Assembly: GCF_008728515.1 (NCBI RefSeq)
Contig: NC_044995.1
Location: 11,977,104-12,041,103 of the forward strand
Length of the DNA: 64,000 nucleotides
From: Papio anubis
Taxonomy: Eukaryota > Chordata > Mammalia > Primates > Cercopithecidae
Direction of reading: 5' to 3'
In this document: in pieces, positions 47,101-58,398 of the stretch
Layout: each line of letters opens with the position of its first letter
Position numbering within the stretch: the stretch's first letter is position 1
Made by a program: the position numbers and the translations under genes
Notes under the pieces: generated by a model
Databases searched by the model: none
Told to the model about the DNA's origin: nothing
The model's input: the letters and a program-made list of their open reading frames with translations, nothing else

Positions 47101-50100
47101 CACAGGTGGGGTCTGAGAGGCCTCTCTTCACTGTCCACAGCTCCTGCCCATGCTCTAGCAGGTGGACCAACTCTGGTTTGGGAACCCGATGCCCTGTTGA
47201 TAGCAAAAGAAATAGAATAGAGGTAATCTAATGAGAAAATGAAAGTCTCTCCATCCTGCCTAGGACTTCATGACAGGGGCCAGACATGAATGAAGCTGCT
47301 ACCAAAGTAAGCAAAATGCTGATGTGAGACCTGAAAATCAAGTGAGTGAACTGTGTTCCCCATAAAAGTCGTACGTTGAAGCCCTAACACCCAACGTGAC
47401 TGAATATGGAGACAGGATCTTTAGAAGGTAATTAAGATTAAATGAGGCTATAAGGGTGGAGCCTTAATCTGACAGGATTATGGCCTTATAAAAACAGGAG
47501 GAGAGGGAGAGAGATCTATCCTGTGTCCCTCCACCATGTAAGAACACAGCAAGGCAGCCATCTGCAAGTCAGGAAGAGAAGTCTCATTAGGAATCAAACT
47601 TGCCGACACCTTGATCTTGGACTTCCTAGCCTCCAGAAGCATAAGAAAATAAACTCTGGCTGCTTAAACCACTCAATCCATGACATTTTATTATAGCAGC
47701 CAAGGAGATAAAGACAGGTACAAATCCCATTGTTGGGCTACAACTGCCATGGAGGGTAGTGCTATCTGTCTACACAACACCCACTGCCCATGATCTCCGT
47801 CTATGGAAGCCAACATTGTTCAGGCACACAACACTTTGACAGCCATGGGAAACTGCAAAGGTGAGCCACTTCCTCCAGAAGGCATTTTCTTTCTTTCTTT
47901 TTTTGAAACAGTCTCATTCTATTGCCTAGGCTGGAGTGCAGTGCTCGGCACACTGCAACCTCTGCCTTCCAGGTTCAAGGGATTCTCGTGCCTCAGCCAA
48001 CCCGAGTAGCAGGGATTACAGGCATGCAAAACCACACCTGGCTAATTTTTGTATTTTTAATAGAGACTGGGTTTCACAATGTTGGTCAGGCTGGTCTCGA
48101 GTGCCTGGCCTCAAGTGATCCTCCTGCCTCAGCCTCCCAAAGTGCCACTGCACCTGGCCTAAGAAGGCATTTTCTAACGAATCTAAATCATTGCTTCTCA
48201 AACACCTCATGCTTTCAGAACCACTTGGGGATGCCTGATTCCAACCTCAAACCAAATGAAACAAAATTTCTTCATGTGAGACCTGGGCATCAGTACTTTC
48301 AAAATGTGCCCCCCAAAATTCTGGGACCCAGATGGAGCTGAAAACCACTGGCTGAGGCTGGACATGGTGGCTCATGCTGTAATCCCAGCACTTTAGGAGG
48401 CCGAGGCAGGAGGATCACTTGAGACCAGGAGTTTGAAACCAGCCTGGCCAACATGGTGAAACCCCATCTCTACCAAAAATATAAAACATTAGCCAGGTAT
48501 GGTGGTGTGTACCTATGGTCCTAGCTACTCAAGGGGATGAGGTTAGGAGGATTGCTTGAGCCTAGGAGGCAGAGGCTGCAATGAGCTGAGATTATACCAC
48601 TCCAGCCTGAATGACAGAGCAAGACTCCATCTCAAAAAAAAAAAAAAAAAAAAAAAGGAAAAGAAAAACCACTGGTTGAAATAAATTGGTAAATGCAAGA
48701 GTCTTCATTAGGCAGGTGACCAAAGCTGGATTCTCATTGTGAAAAGAAAGCATTTATTCCAGGGTGGGAGGAGGGACTGACCATGGGGGCCGGCTGCCCC
48801 CGTCAAGGCTGCAGCACCCAGCATCCCTGTGGGGAGCCAGCCTGAGGACAATACAGAAGCCTGAACCAAGAAGGAACAAAGAACTCTGACATCCTCGATG
48901 GCATCACGGGGCTGCGGCACTGAACAAGCCTGGAGCCAACCACACCTCGGGCTTCTCATCAGGCGAGGTGGTGAATTTCCTTCCAGGTGAAGCCAGTTTG
49001 ATCTGGTTTTCTGTTATATGCAGCCAAATGCTTTCCACTAGATGTGGTGAGTAAAAGACAGGAGGATTCTGTATGGAAAACCAATGACTGAGGTACAAGG
49101 ACCCACAGAAATAACAACTGGCAGATTCTGAACCATAGCCCAGGATTCCTTCAGACATGTCACAGTAAGGTCCACCAATGTGTGCTATGTGCCTGGCTTT
49201 GAGTTCTGGGACAGGGCTGTGGGAAAGGTGAATCAGACGATCCTTTGGCTCTCCCAAGAGCTGAGCTCCCTGTCACTTTTCACACACTGGTTCCTCCACC
49301 TGGAACACTGTTCCCCTCCTCTACCTCCTTCCATCCAGCTAACTCCTACTCAGCTTTCAAGTCTCAGCTCCACTGTCACTTCCTGAGATGCCCTCTTTGG
49401 AATACCCACAATAGGTTATGATGTTCTGCTTATTTATTCCTAAATTCCCCTCATTTTTCTTTCTTATTTCAGCTGTCATCTATGGATTGATGTCTACCTT
49501 CCCAAATGAACTCAGAGTGTGCCATCATTTCTAATAACTTCTTTATCCTGACCCATTTTTGTTAAATATTGTATTCTAAAAGGGAACCTTGTTTTGCTGT
49601 GGTAAATGAGAAAGTCAATTTCACTTCCTACAAATAGAAGTCTGCAATCACAACAAAATCAGAACAATGCCACTAAGTCCCAGCAAGCCCACGTACCTTT
49701 CTCAGGGCTGAGTTGGAGGCTGTCCCCTCTGTTAAAAAAAGAAATGAACTGCACTGGGGCAGTGAAAGGAAAATGAAAGACTCAGCGCTGATCTGAGACT
49801 TTTTTTTTTTATTTTATTTTTTTTTGAGATGGAGTCTTGCTCAGTCACCCAGGCTGGGGTGCAATGGTGTGATGTCGGCTCTCTGCAACCTCTGCCTCCC
49901 GGGTTCAAGCGATTCTCCTGCCTCAAACTCCAGAGCAGCTGGGATTACAGGCGCGTACCACCGCCTGTAATTTTTTTACTTTTGTATTTTTAGTAGAGAC
50001 GGGGTTTTACCATCTTGGCCAGGTTGGTATCGAACTCCTGACCTCGTGATCCACCTGCCTCGGCCTCCCAAAGTGCTGGGATTATAGGCGAGAGCCACCA

Positions 50101-53100
50101 CACCCAGCCAATCTGAGACTTTTATGACAATTAGCATGCTGGACAAAGAAAGTAAAAGGAATGGCTTTATCAGGGTATCAACCCATGCCATTTGAGGACA
50201 TTCCTGCGTACCCTCTACAAACACCTTCTGGATCAACACAGCATGGGTAGCCAGCATCAGAAAACAACCAATGGCCATGCAGGCATCCAGATGACTTTTT
50301 ACAGATTGTATTGCTTAGGAAGATATCCGAGGGGCACTGAGGACAAATGTCTTCTGGGGGGCTGCCTGACTCACCCCCTTCTCTAAGAACAGCCCAACCC
50401 CCATGGCCTCTGCTTAACAGGGCTGTGGCCACAGCTGACCCCACCAGGATGGCCAATCAGTTTGGCCACAGCTGACCCCACCAGGATGGCCAATCACTTC
50501 TTATGCAATCTGGATTAAGGACCTCAGAATGGGCTGAGCACTGGAGTGAGGGTTTGTGTTAAAAGGACATTTTCTACCCCAACAATCTCTGATGCAGACA
50601 AAGGGAGACTAGTCAGGAAGAGGTGGGACCAGAAAATTGCAGGGTCTGTGAAGAGAAAGGTGGGCAGTTCCAGTGACCTTTTTGCCTGACCAAGAATCAA
50701 GAAGAAGATTAGGGTCGTCCTCAGGGATGAGAGGTGAGCCATTACCTAGTGAAACCAGGAGCCCACAGGTCTCCAGCATCACCTCTCGGTACAGGGTCCT
50801 CTGGGTCAGGTCCAGCTGTCTCCACTCCTCCTGCGTAAAGGTCACAGCCACATCCTTGAAGGTCACCAACATCTGGAAAGTTCAACAGAAGTAATGCTAT
50901 TGGCCTTGTGTTGTCGGATAGGATCAGAACCTGTCACTCAGTCTCTAGTCAATGTGCAGAGAGATCCAGGTCTGAATCAACTAGGTCTCCTTAGGGCTGA
51001 CTTCCGTGCAGGACTCAAAGGGGAGGCAGATACTGCCTTTTGACATAACACAATTGTGCCTGAGAGAAATGCCTTCTATGGGAAGCTGTTGAAGATGACG
51101 CAAACAATGGCAATCCCATGAGGACTATGGGAAGCAGACAGGAAGTGCTCTGGCATATTAAAAGAATGGAGGAAAATGACGGATACTAATCCAGCCATGG
51201 TAAGAGCAACAGCAGCAGCTAAGTGTGGCGGAAAGAAAGCTAGATCAGACTGTTGCTGTGTCTATGCAGAAAAAGGAAGACATACGAAATTCCATTTTGA
51301 TCTATACTAAGAAAAATTATTCTGCCTTGAGATGCTGTTAATCTGTAACCCTAGCCCCAACCCTGTGCTTGCAGAAACATGTGCTGTATTGATTCAAGGT
51401 TTAATGGATTTAGGGCTGTGCAGGATGTGCTTTGTTAAAAATGTGTTTGCAGGCAGTATGCTTGGTAAAAGTCATCACCATTCTCCAGTCTCAAGTACCC
51501 AGGAACACAATGCACTGCAGAAGGCTGCAGGGACCTCTGCCCAAGAAAGCCTGGGTATTGTCCAAGGTCTCCCCTCACTGAGACAGCCTGAGATATGGCC
51601 TCAGAAGAAGGGAAAGACCTGACTGTCCCCGAACCCGACACTCATAAAGGGTCTGTGCTGAGGAGGAGGAATGAAAGAGGAAGGCCTTTTTGCAGATGAG
51701 ATAAGAGGAAGGCATCTGTCTCCTGCCTGTCTCTGGGAATGGAATGTCTCTCGGTGTAAAACCTGATAGTACATTCTATTTACTGAGATAGAAGACCGCC
51801 TTATGGCTGGAGGTGAGACATGCTGGCGGCAATATTGCTCTTTACTACACTGAGATGTTTGTGTAAAGTCAAACGTAAATCTGGCCTATGTGCACATCCA
51901 GACACAGCACCTTTCCTTAAACTTATTTATAACACAGAGTCCTTTACTCACATGTTTTCCTGCTGACCCTCTCCCCACCATTACCCTATAGTCCTGCCAC
52001 ATCCCCCTCACCGAGATGATAGAGACAGTGATCAATAAATACTGAGGGAACTCAGAGACTGGTGCCAGTGTGGGTCCTCCGTATGCTGAGCGCCGGTCCC
52101 CTGGGCCCACTTTTCTTCCTCTATACTTTGTGTCTTATTTCTTTTCTCAGTCTCTCGTCTCCACCTTGCGAGAAATACCCACAGGTGTGGAGGTGCAGAC
52201 CCCCTTCACTAAGTCCTCTGGTCCTCACTGTGTCCCTGTCAAGCTAAACCTTCCTTAGCTGTGGTAAAGCAAATAAATCTGACACTTGCCAGCTATGTGA
52301 CCATGATGATGTCACATGATCTCCTTAAGGATCGATTTCTGAATCAACACAATAATTATTCCCATCTCAGCAGGCAGCTCTAAGAACTAAACAGAAAATG
52401 TTTACTTAGGCAATCAGTGGTGTGCCTAGCACATGTAAGTGCCTGATGTGTTTGGGAACTTTATTAATCCCTGACAGGCCCAGAGGTAAATGTCGTTATC
52501 ACTTCCATTTCACAGCCAGCAACCAAAGGCTAAGGGAGCTTTAGAAGTCACACACAGCTTCATGTTTAAAAAGCAAAAGCAGCATTTGAGCACCACTAAA
52601 ACACCTCACCAAGCTGCCAGAGGGCAGGCAGGTGGGAGTGAGGGGTGCTTTTAGCTAGAGCCAGCACTGCCAGGATGGGTGTGGAGGGGCAGCCCTGCAG
52701 AGACCTGAGAACAATGTCCTAGCCAAAGGGAAGTGCAAGGGCAAAGGCTGAAGAATGGCAAAGAACTTGGCAAGCTCAGGACTCCCTGGATGAATGCAGT
52801 GAGAAAGGGGAGAATGGAAGAGGAGAAGGAAGATATGGTCAAAAGGGCAGACCAAGCAGAGCCTTGCAGACCATGCTGGCAGGAGGAGGTGGATTTACTG
52901 AAAATGTGATGGGAGTCCCTGAAAGAGAGGCCTATTCAATCAACAACCATTTATTAAGTACAATATATGTACTTAAGCCTGGCTGTTCTGAGTCTTGGGA
53001 GCAGGAAGCAATAGGCACTCACATTCCAGGGTTGGAAACAGATCGTAAACAGGCAACTAAATAAATGAGTAAGGCAGTATCAGATGGCCTTAAAGATTCC

Positions 53101-54145
53101 GATGACAAGAAAACAGAGCAAGGAGACCAAAGAGATTTGGTCAGCTTTAAACAGTGCAACAGACGAGGCCTCTTTAAGCAGCGGACACCAGAGGGAGTCG
53201 GAAATAAAGCGAGGGAGGGAGATGTGGATGAGAAATCAACAACTATGACAGGAGCTGACAGTAATCTGGGCTATCATGAAAGTCATCAGGGTGACTGCTA
53301 GAGAGTAACCCTGGGCCTCATGTGTTATCCCCAAAGGGACACCACATCCTACATACCATCACCTCTGAACATTTTAATGGACTCGTTTTTCACCTGTAAC
53401 TAAATGTCTTAAACAGGAAAATATACTGTTAGTTGCAACCCAGCGTCACTTGCCCCAAACTGAAAGACAAATTCCTCAGCCTGCCCTACCACCTTTTCTG
53501 CCCTGGCATAGCAGCAACTGCAAAAACGCTCCTCCCACCTCCTTCAGCCGCTGCCCTTCGTTTTGTAGAGACAGGAGGCCAAGGAGGCCAGAGGGTCAGA
53601 CTCCTGCTGGGGTTGAGTCTCTAAACCTAGCACACGCCCAGGGAGCATCTCCGGAAACAACATCCTGAGCGACGTCCCCTGACCGTGCTGTGCACTGCAA
53701 CGGACGCACACACATCACCCAGGGAGCCGTTCAAGCTTCCTCAACCCAGGGGGGAAAAGAGTAAATATTTCTACTTTCCGCGTGCAAAAAGGAAGGACGA
53801 GGACAGTAACGGGACTTGTTCAAGGTCGCAGGCCCGGGAAAGGACACGGCTGGAAGTCACAAGGAGGACCGCGGTCGCTCCTCTTACCTGTGAGGTGTTC
53901 CGGGTCCCTAAAAGCCCTATTGCACACCCCAACGCCGCACCCCAGAAACGGGGACGCTCCCCACCCACCCGGACTCGGGGCCGCTCGACCCCGTTCTAGG
54001 CCTCTGAGAAGCAACGGCACGGACTGCACTGCGGAGGACCCCGAAACGCCATCCTCCCGCTCGTCGGGCCCGGCACGCTGAGGTCGGCTGGCCGCTGGAG
54101 CCGAGCCCATCTGCTCACCTGCGCTGCGTCCTTCGCCTCTGCCAT
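41177..54145 (-). CDS. ZNF550: KRAB C2H2 zinc-finger protein ZNF550 (4 coding exons, 417 aa)
   Basis: Nuclear KRAB zinc-finger protein. Minus-strand exons: 54145-54119 (MAEAKDAAQ), 50872-50746 (KRAB-A, 127 nt, MLVTFKDVAVTFTQEEW...REVMLE), 47193-47098 (KRAB-B, 96 nt, KPELVHLLEHGQELWTV) and 42180-41177. All junctions are AG/GT and phases agree; the sum is 1254 nt. The last exon has an acidic spacer and eight intact fingers with contacts (-1,2,3,6) RWYR, QSTR, RSYQ, HSTR, NAHQ, CSEQ, RTYQ, RSHQ. The protein is very close to human ZNF550 as I recall it. It lacks five residues between LLEM and TPETDLH and stops at the same QHQRVHT. It is transcribed towards ZNF549. A HERV-K LTR lies in intron 1, antisense to the gene. 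Confidence 0.94.
42497..43491 (+). mobile_element. L1 3' fragment, sense
   Basis: Sense L1 ORF2 end and 3' UTR (aactctataggaaacaatct ... tatgtacccacataaatt). 5'-truncated, with broken frames. It lies in the last ZNF550 intron, antisense to the gene. Confidence 0.88.
43493..43652 (+). mobile_element. Partial Alu, sense
   Basis: Right part of an Alu (agctgggcatggtggtgcgt ... ctcgaaaaagaaaaag) fused to the L1 end. Confidence 0.85.
43653..44020. other. ZNF550 intronic DNA
   Basis: Purine-rich, possibly an old L2. No gene seen. Confidence 0.4.
44021..44205 (+). repeat. MIR-like SINE, sense
   Basis: 'ggcacagtgcatggcggaca' then 'gactcagttcaaatcctgcg' is typical of the MIR 5' and core region. Confidence 0.65.
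44209..44516 (+). mobile_element. Alu (AluY-like), sense
   Basis: Full-length sense Alu with a small internal duplication (cacgaggtcagcacgaggtcag). Confidence 0.9.
44640..45110 (+). mobile_element. Old L1 fragment, sense
   Basis: Diverged L1 ORF2 3' sequence (gaaatggtgcggctactgtgg, attcatagcagcattcttca). Confidence 0.55.
45111..47097. other. ZNF550: ZNF550 intron 3, remaining part
   Basis: No further gene. MIR/L2-like text lies near 46550-46750 (gggcacacagccaagtcaca). The donor of the KRAB-B exon (gtaagc on the minus strand) is at 47097-47092. Confidence 0.4.
47343..47720 (+). mobile_element. MLT1-type (ERVL-MaLR) solo LTR
   Basis: 'gaactgtgttccccataaaa', 'gttgaagccctaacacccaa', 'cagcctccagaagcataag' and aataaactctggctgcttaa follow the MLT1 LTR order, including its AATAAA. 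Orientation is sense to the window. Confidence 0.8.
47888..48163 (-). mobile_element. Old Alu (AluJ-like), antisense
   Basis: Diverged reverse Alu from ctttctttttttgaaacagt to gcacctggcc. Confidence 0.85.
48191..48350. mobile_element. hAT-like DNA transposon fossil (MER20/MER5 type)
   Basis: The ends ttgcttctcaaac and ctgaaaaccactgg are inverted-repeat-like. The middle has 'aatttcttcatgtgagacct' and 'gggcatcagtac'. Confidence 0.55.
48356..48657 (+). mobile_element. Alu (AluS/J-like), sense
   Basis: Inserted at the end of the hAT fossil. The flanks aaaccactggctga and aaaccactggttga form a target-site duplication. Confidence 0.9.
48658..49799. other. ZNF550 intron 2 with an L2-like segment
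   Basis: 49285-49560 has L2 3' text (ttcctccacctggaacactg, gtctcagctccactgtcact). 48700-49280 holds nothing that I recognise. Confidence 0.5.
49800..50109 (-). mobile_element. Alu (AluS-like), antisense
   Basis: Full-length reverse Alu. The flanking repeat atctgagactttt (upstream about 49790) recurs at 50111, supporting a target-site duplication. Confidence 0.9.
50427..50496. repeat. Two identical 33-bp copies with CCAAT cores
   Basis: ggccacagctgaccccacca... through ggccaatca occurs at 50427-50459 and 50464-50496, separated by gttt. Each copy ends in a CCAAT motif. About 250 bp beyond the ZNF550 KRAB-A donor. Confidence 0.95.
51224..52208 (+). mobile_element. HERV-K (LTR5-like) solo LTR with 5-bp TSD
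   Basis: Starts tgtggcggaaagaaagctag and ends cagacccccttca. Both flanks are ctaag (51219-51223 and 52209-52213). Internal marks of the HML-2 LTR5 group are visible (gggtctgtgctgaggagga; atcaataaatactgaggg). At 985 bp it is about the length of LTR5. No internal viral sequence adjoins, so it is a solo LTR, lying in ZNF550 intron 1 and antisense to the gene. Confidence 0.88.
52280..52560 (+). repeat. MIR/L2-like old repeat
   Basis: 'gctatgtgaccatgatgatg', 'gtgcctagcacatgtaagtg' and 'catttcacagccagcaacc' are MIR-like. Confidence 0.55.
52640..53310 (-). repeat. L2-like old LINE fragment
   Basis: 'aatcaacaaccatttattaa' and 'cattccagggttggaaacag' resemble L2 consensus. Diverged and non-coding. 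Confidence 0.45.
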
Positions 54146-54430
54146 CCGACCGTTGGCAGGACGAGGCCGCGTGGGGCAGCTCCCACGGACTCAACACCCT
54201 ACCCCGGGTCCTACAACGGAGCGGAAGTGAGCCCCAGTCTCCCCACCATCCTTCCCAGCACAGTTCCGAGAGTGAGGACCAACGCGCCACCCCACAAACG
54301 CCCACGCCAGCGAGGCCAGAAGTCCCGCCCCTGTGTCGCGGCCGCCTGTCACGCCTGTTCCTGTGCCGACGTTGGTCCGGCGCACGCGTCGTCCCACTAC
54401 CTTCTGGGTAATGTAGTCTTGTCCGGTGAC
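53680..54430 (-). promoter_or_regulatory. ZNF550: CpG-rich promoter region of ZNF550
   Basis: CpG-rich block around exon 1. On the minus strand, actacattacccagaagg at 54417-54400 is a close match to the ZNF143/SBS element, about 255 bp upstream of the ATG. The arrangement is the same as in ZNF419 and ZNF549. Confidence 0.75.
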
Positions 54431-54894
54431 GGGCCAGGCTTGGCTCTTTTTCCATTTTTGTGATGCACACCATGATTGTGTATATCTCAGATGATCTTAG
54501 TGGAGCAAGTGTACACACTGGATTGTACATTTTTGAAACTTCCTATTGTTCGGATGCCTCAGCGTCCCTACAAGCAGGCTGTGAGCACTCACCCAGGCAC
54601 CCAGGTGAGCGAGTTTGATAAAGGAGGCCCAGCCTCGAGGTTCCCTGCTTGCCTCCTCTGAGTGACCCAGTGACATTGCCATGTACCAGTAAAATCTTAC
54701 GCCTGGTTACTGCGTCCTCCTCCACCCTGACCCCAGGCACTGTCCCTGGGACTGGCGTCGATCTGGATCCCCCGTTCCTGCGTGGAGCCACTCCCGGGAC
54801 GTGCTCATGGGGTTCCCTCTGTGGGACGTCTGCGTCTTCTGGGAGGATTGGTGTTGCCCAGGGCTCGGGAAGGTCTCCAGGGGCCGTGAGACCC
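54431..54894. other. Sequence between the ZNF550 promoter and the retroviral LTR
   Basis: No gene. GC-rich text at 54700-54890 may still be LTR (U5) sequence of the adjoining minus-strand provirus. Confidence 0.35.
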
Positions 54895-55500
54895 CCCACT
54901 TCCGGAGCCCAGCTTCTTGACACCATTGCGAGAAAGAATTCAGGGATGGGTCAAAATGAAGCTAACGGTGAAAAGCTTTTATTGAGAAGGAAAAGTACAC
55001 ATTTCTGAGAAGAGTGTACTTTTCCCAAGAGAAGAGGGAAGTGCGGACGAACGAGGGAGAGCGAGCGGGTCATGCACAATGGAGTTTGGGTTTCTAATTT
55101 TATGGGCTCTTCTAATTAGGGGGTGGAATAATCATGAGGTTTTTCTAGGAAAAGATAGAAATTTCTTAGAATTGGGGTGCCAACCATTTTTATACTAAAT
55201 GTGGGCATGCTTGGCTTGGCCTGGCACTGGTGGATGTGTGATTTAATGTGGCGATGAGCGTATAATTAGGTCTGGGGTAGGAAATGGGTCAAATCTAGCG
55301 TCATGGGGAAGCGTAGCTCCCATCCTGTTTGTTAAGGTCTCATCAGCCCAGTCCCCTTGTTGGAGTAGCTAGTTTTAATAGCTTGATGTTTTCCTCCTTC
55401 TCCTGTGACCACACAGCATTCCTATTTTGTGAGCGTTTCTTTAATTAGAGAGTGGAATAATTATTACGTATTCTGGAAAAGGAGAGAAATTCACGGATGC
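54895..55500 (-). mobile_element. Retroviral LTR, minus orientation (likely 3' LTR)
   Basis: Read on the minus strand it has an AATAAA (complement of cttttattgag, near 54975) followed by a U5-like segment ending in TCTCA near 54890. It contains an imperfect direct repeat of about 58 bp (55111-55168 and 55439-55497). Orientation and position fit the gag/pol remnants further right. I cannot name the family; boundaries are approximate. Confidence 0.55.
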
Positions 55501-57015
55501 ATCTGGTTACTGCCCCCTTTCTCTCTTACTTGATTTTGCCCAGAAGAGTCATGGACGTGTCATCCCCACTGGGATTTTGGCCATTCTCTCTCTTATTTTG
55601 GGTTTTCTGTTATCCTGTGGTTTATTTGCCTAGTTCTTGTTTTATTTGTTGTTTGAATTTTTCCATCATCCTGCAAGCACCCAGTGCTATTCCTATATCA
55701 CTGTGAGTATAAACATCCTTTAATCTTATAGGCTTCTTGAAGTATAATTCCCAAGACCATGTTGCAGTGGTCCTTAAAGAACAAATAAGGCAGAGAGAAA
55801 CAAACATGTTCCAAATTTTGTTCACATAAGTAAACCTTACTCTATTGTTAAAGGCTGTAGCTAGCTCAAAAGAGGTTTTCTTGACTCTGAAAAACAAAAC
55901 AAGGATCAGCAATGTTCCAAGAGAAAGTCAAAAATATTATTTCAGTTTTTCTATTAGTTCAGCCTATTCTGTTAACTGTTGTTCTGCTTGATATTTATAA
56001 ACATTTTAGCTTTTCATGAGTCCTGTATGTTTTTCAGTTATCAGAAACCTGCATTTAAGAATACGTGTTAAAGTCCTACATCTGATTATGAACCATATTT
56101 TGAAGAGGATTAAAACAAGATAACAATTGTCTGTAAATTACAAAATGTCCAGAGTGGTTAGTCAAAAACATGATTGACCAAAAAATTTGGTTATCTCTGT
56201 GGTTTACAATAACTTAACATAACAACCTTAATTGTGGTTGATAGCATATACTTTGACATTAGAATTTTCAAAATCCTGTGCAATTTTGGAACACATATTA
56301 ACAGTATTTGCTGAAATATAACCTGAAGAAGATTAGACATCATTTTGGCAATCCCATGTAACTAAACATGTCAAATAATCCTGCTTACCTCTTTTCTGGA
56401 TGCCCCCGGGGGCCCTCTGTAGCATCCAAAAGCTAGGTGTCAGGAAAGACAATTGATTTGTGGAAGTCTGTTAAATATGTTAACAGGCTTAAAATATTTG
56501 ATGTTATGTAATAGAATTCCAGATTACTATGTTATTTATTTTGCCAAAATGATGACTCAAAAATTTGAAAAAGCAAAAACCTTTCATTAGCTGTTACTAT
56601 TACATGAAAATTGTGTTCAAGAGAGAGAAAGCCAAATTTCACCCTTACATTGGTGTACTATTAATGTCAACCACAATTTTTAATGAAACCTTATAGGCAA
56701 TTCTATCCAATCTTAACCAATTTGACAATGAGGTGAGATTTTCACAAACCTTTTATAACCGTTTACAAATTTTGGTAGAGTAGATTCGTGCATTAAGAAT
56801 TACTTCTTGTGCTTTTATATCAATGCTCAATTTACAGAAAATCATATAATGCCCTTTTGAATTTTGTCAATATGTTCACACAGAGTTTCCTTTGCAAGAT
56901 TAATTCTTGCAATTTTGCCCCAATTTGCTTAAACCTTCAGCTGTATTTTATCTACTTTAAGAAATTCTTTATCCCTAGGCAAAATGTACATTGCCATGCC
57001 TTCTTATAATTTTTT
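55501..57015 (-). mobile_element. Probable ERV interior or old repeat, unassigned
   Basis: AT-rich, lying between the LTR and the Alu cluster. No conserved retroviral motif is recognised. Assignment to the provirus rests on position only. Confidence 0.3.
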
Positions 57016-57318
57016 TTTTTTTTCTTTTTTTTTTGTGAGACGGAGTCTCGCTCTGTCGCCCGGGCTGGAGTGCAGTGGCCGGATCTCAGCTCACTGCAAG
57101 CTCCGCCTCCCGGGTTTACGCCATTCTCCTGCCTCAGCCTCCCAAGTAACTGGGACTACAGGCGCCCGCCATCTCGCCCGGCTAGTTTTTTGTATTTTTT
57201 AGTAGAGACGGGGTTTCACCGTGTTCGCCAGGATGGTCTCGATCTTCTGACCTCGTGATCCACCCATCTCGACCTCCCAAAGTGCTGGGATTACAGGCTT
57301 GAGCCACCGCGCCCGGCC
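57016..57318 (-). mobile_element. Young AluYR-type Alu, antisense, perfect 18-bp TSD
   Basis: The flanks gccttcttataatttttt occur at 56998-57015 and 57319-57336. Carries 'ggccggatctcagctcactg', 'ggctag', 'gttcgccagg' and 'ggcttgagcc'. Confidence 0.95.
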
Positions 57319-57428
57319 GCCTTCTTATAATTTTTTATAAAAAACACATTTTGCTGTTTTTACACATCTTGCATGTAAATCTATTTCAGTAGTCTCAATT
57401 ACAGGTCATAATGGTAACTCTTAGCAAT

Positions 57429-57719
57429 TTTTTTTTTAAGACAGAGTCTTCCTCTGTCACCCAGGCTGGAGTGCAGTAGCACAATCTCAGTTCACTGCAA
57501 CCTCCACTTCCCAGATTCAAGCGATTATCCTGCCTCAGCCTCCCAAGTAGCTGGGACTACAGGCACGTGCCACCACACCAGGCTAATTTTTTGTATTTTC
57601 AGTAAAGATGGGGTTTCACCACATTAGCCAGGATGGTCTCAATCTCCTGATCCCGTGATCCATCTGCCTCAGCTCCCCAAAGTGCTAGGATTACAGGCGT
57701 GAGCCACCACACCTGGCCC
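57429..57719 (-). mobile_element. Alu (AluS-like), antisense
   Basis: Full-length reverse Alu from ttttttttaagacagagtct to cacacctggcc. Confidence 0.9.
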
Positions 57720-58017
57720 TACCTCTTAGCAATTTTTAACTTTAATGTAAAACCTGGTAAGTTGTTTTAATTATGTGCTAGGTGCAGATAAAGTTTAACT
57801 CCTTCCAGAATAAGTTAGGTGCGTGGTTACTTCCATATGTTCCCAGACTTTACCCATTGTGAAGCAGGCAAGTTGAACAGTTCTTAAAGGCCAAAGGAGC
57901 AGTACAATCTTAAAACATTTAGCAAACCTAGTATCTGACTTGCATAATTTAGACCACATATTTACATCCTGAATACATTTGTGTTTTACCAATAATCCCT
58001 AAGACTGTTTTAGTTTT
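57720..58017. other. Short spacer between Alus
   Basis: No gene; probably retroviral or other old interior. Confidence 0.3.
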
Positions 58018-58316
58018 TTTTTTTTTTTTTTTTTTTGAGACGGAGTCTCGCTCTGTCACCCAGGCTGGAGTGCAGTGGTGCAATCTCAGCTCACTGCAAG
58101 CTCCACCTCCCGGGTTCACGCCATTCTCCCGCCTCAGCCTCCGAGTAGCTGGGACTACAGGCGCTCGCCACCGCGCCCGGCTAGTTTTTTGTATTTTTAG
58201 TAGAGACGGGGTTTCACCATGTTAGCCAGGATGGTCTCGATCTCCTGACCTTGTGATCCACCCGCCTCGGCCTCCCAAAGTGCTGGGATTACAGGCTTGA
58301 GCCACCGCGCCCGGCC
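58018..58316 (-). mobile_element. Young AluYR-like Alu, antisense, with 16-bp TSD
   Basis: agactgttttagtttt occurs at 58002-58017 and 58317-58332. Carries 'cccggctag' and 'ggcttgagcc'. Confidence 0.93.
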
Positions 58317-58398
58317 AGACTGTTTTAGTTTTAAAGATTAAAGTCACATGAACTAAGAGGAGTTACAGTTTTTACTATTCTTTCAAAAAATATTTGAT

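Noticed and set aside
53820..54530. 236-codon minus-strand frame across ZNF550 exon 1
   Set aside because: Lies in the CpG island and out of frame with ZNF550; no domain.
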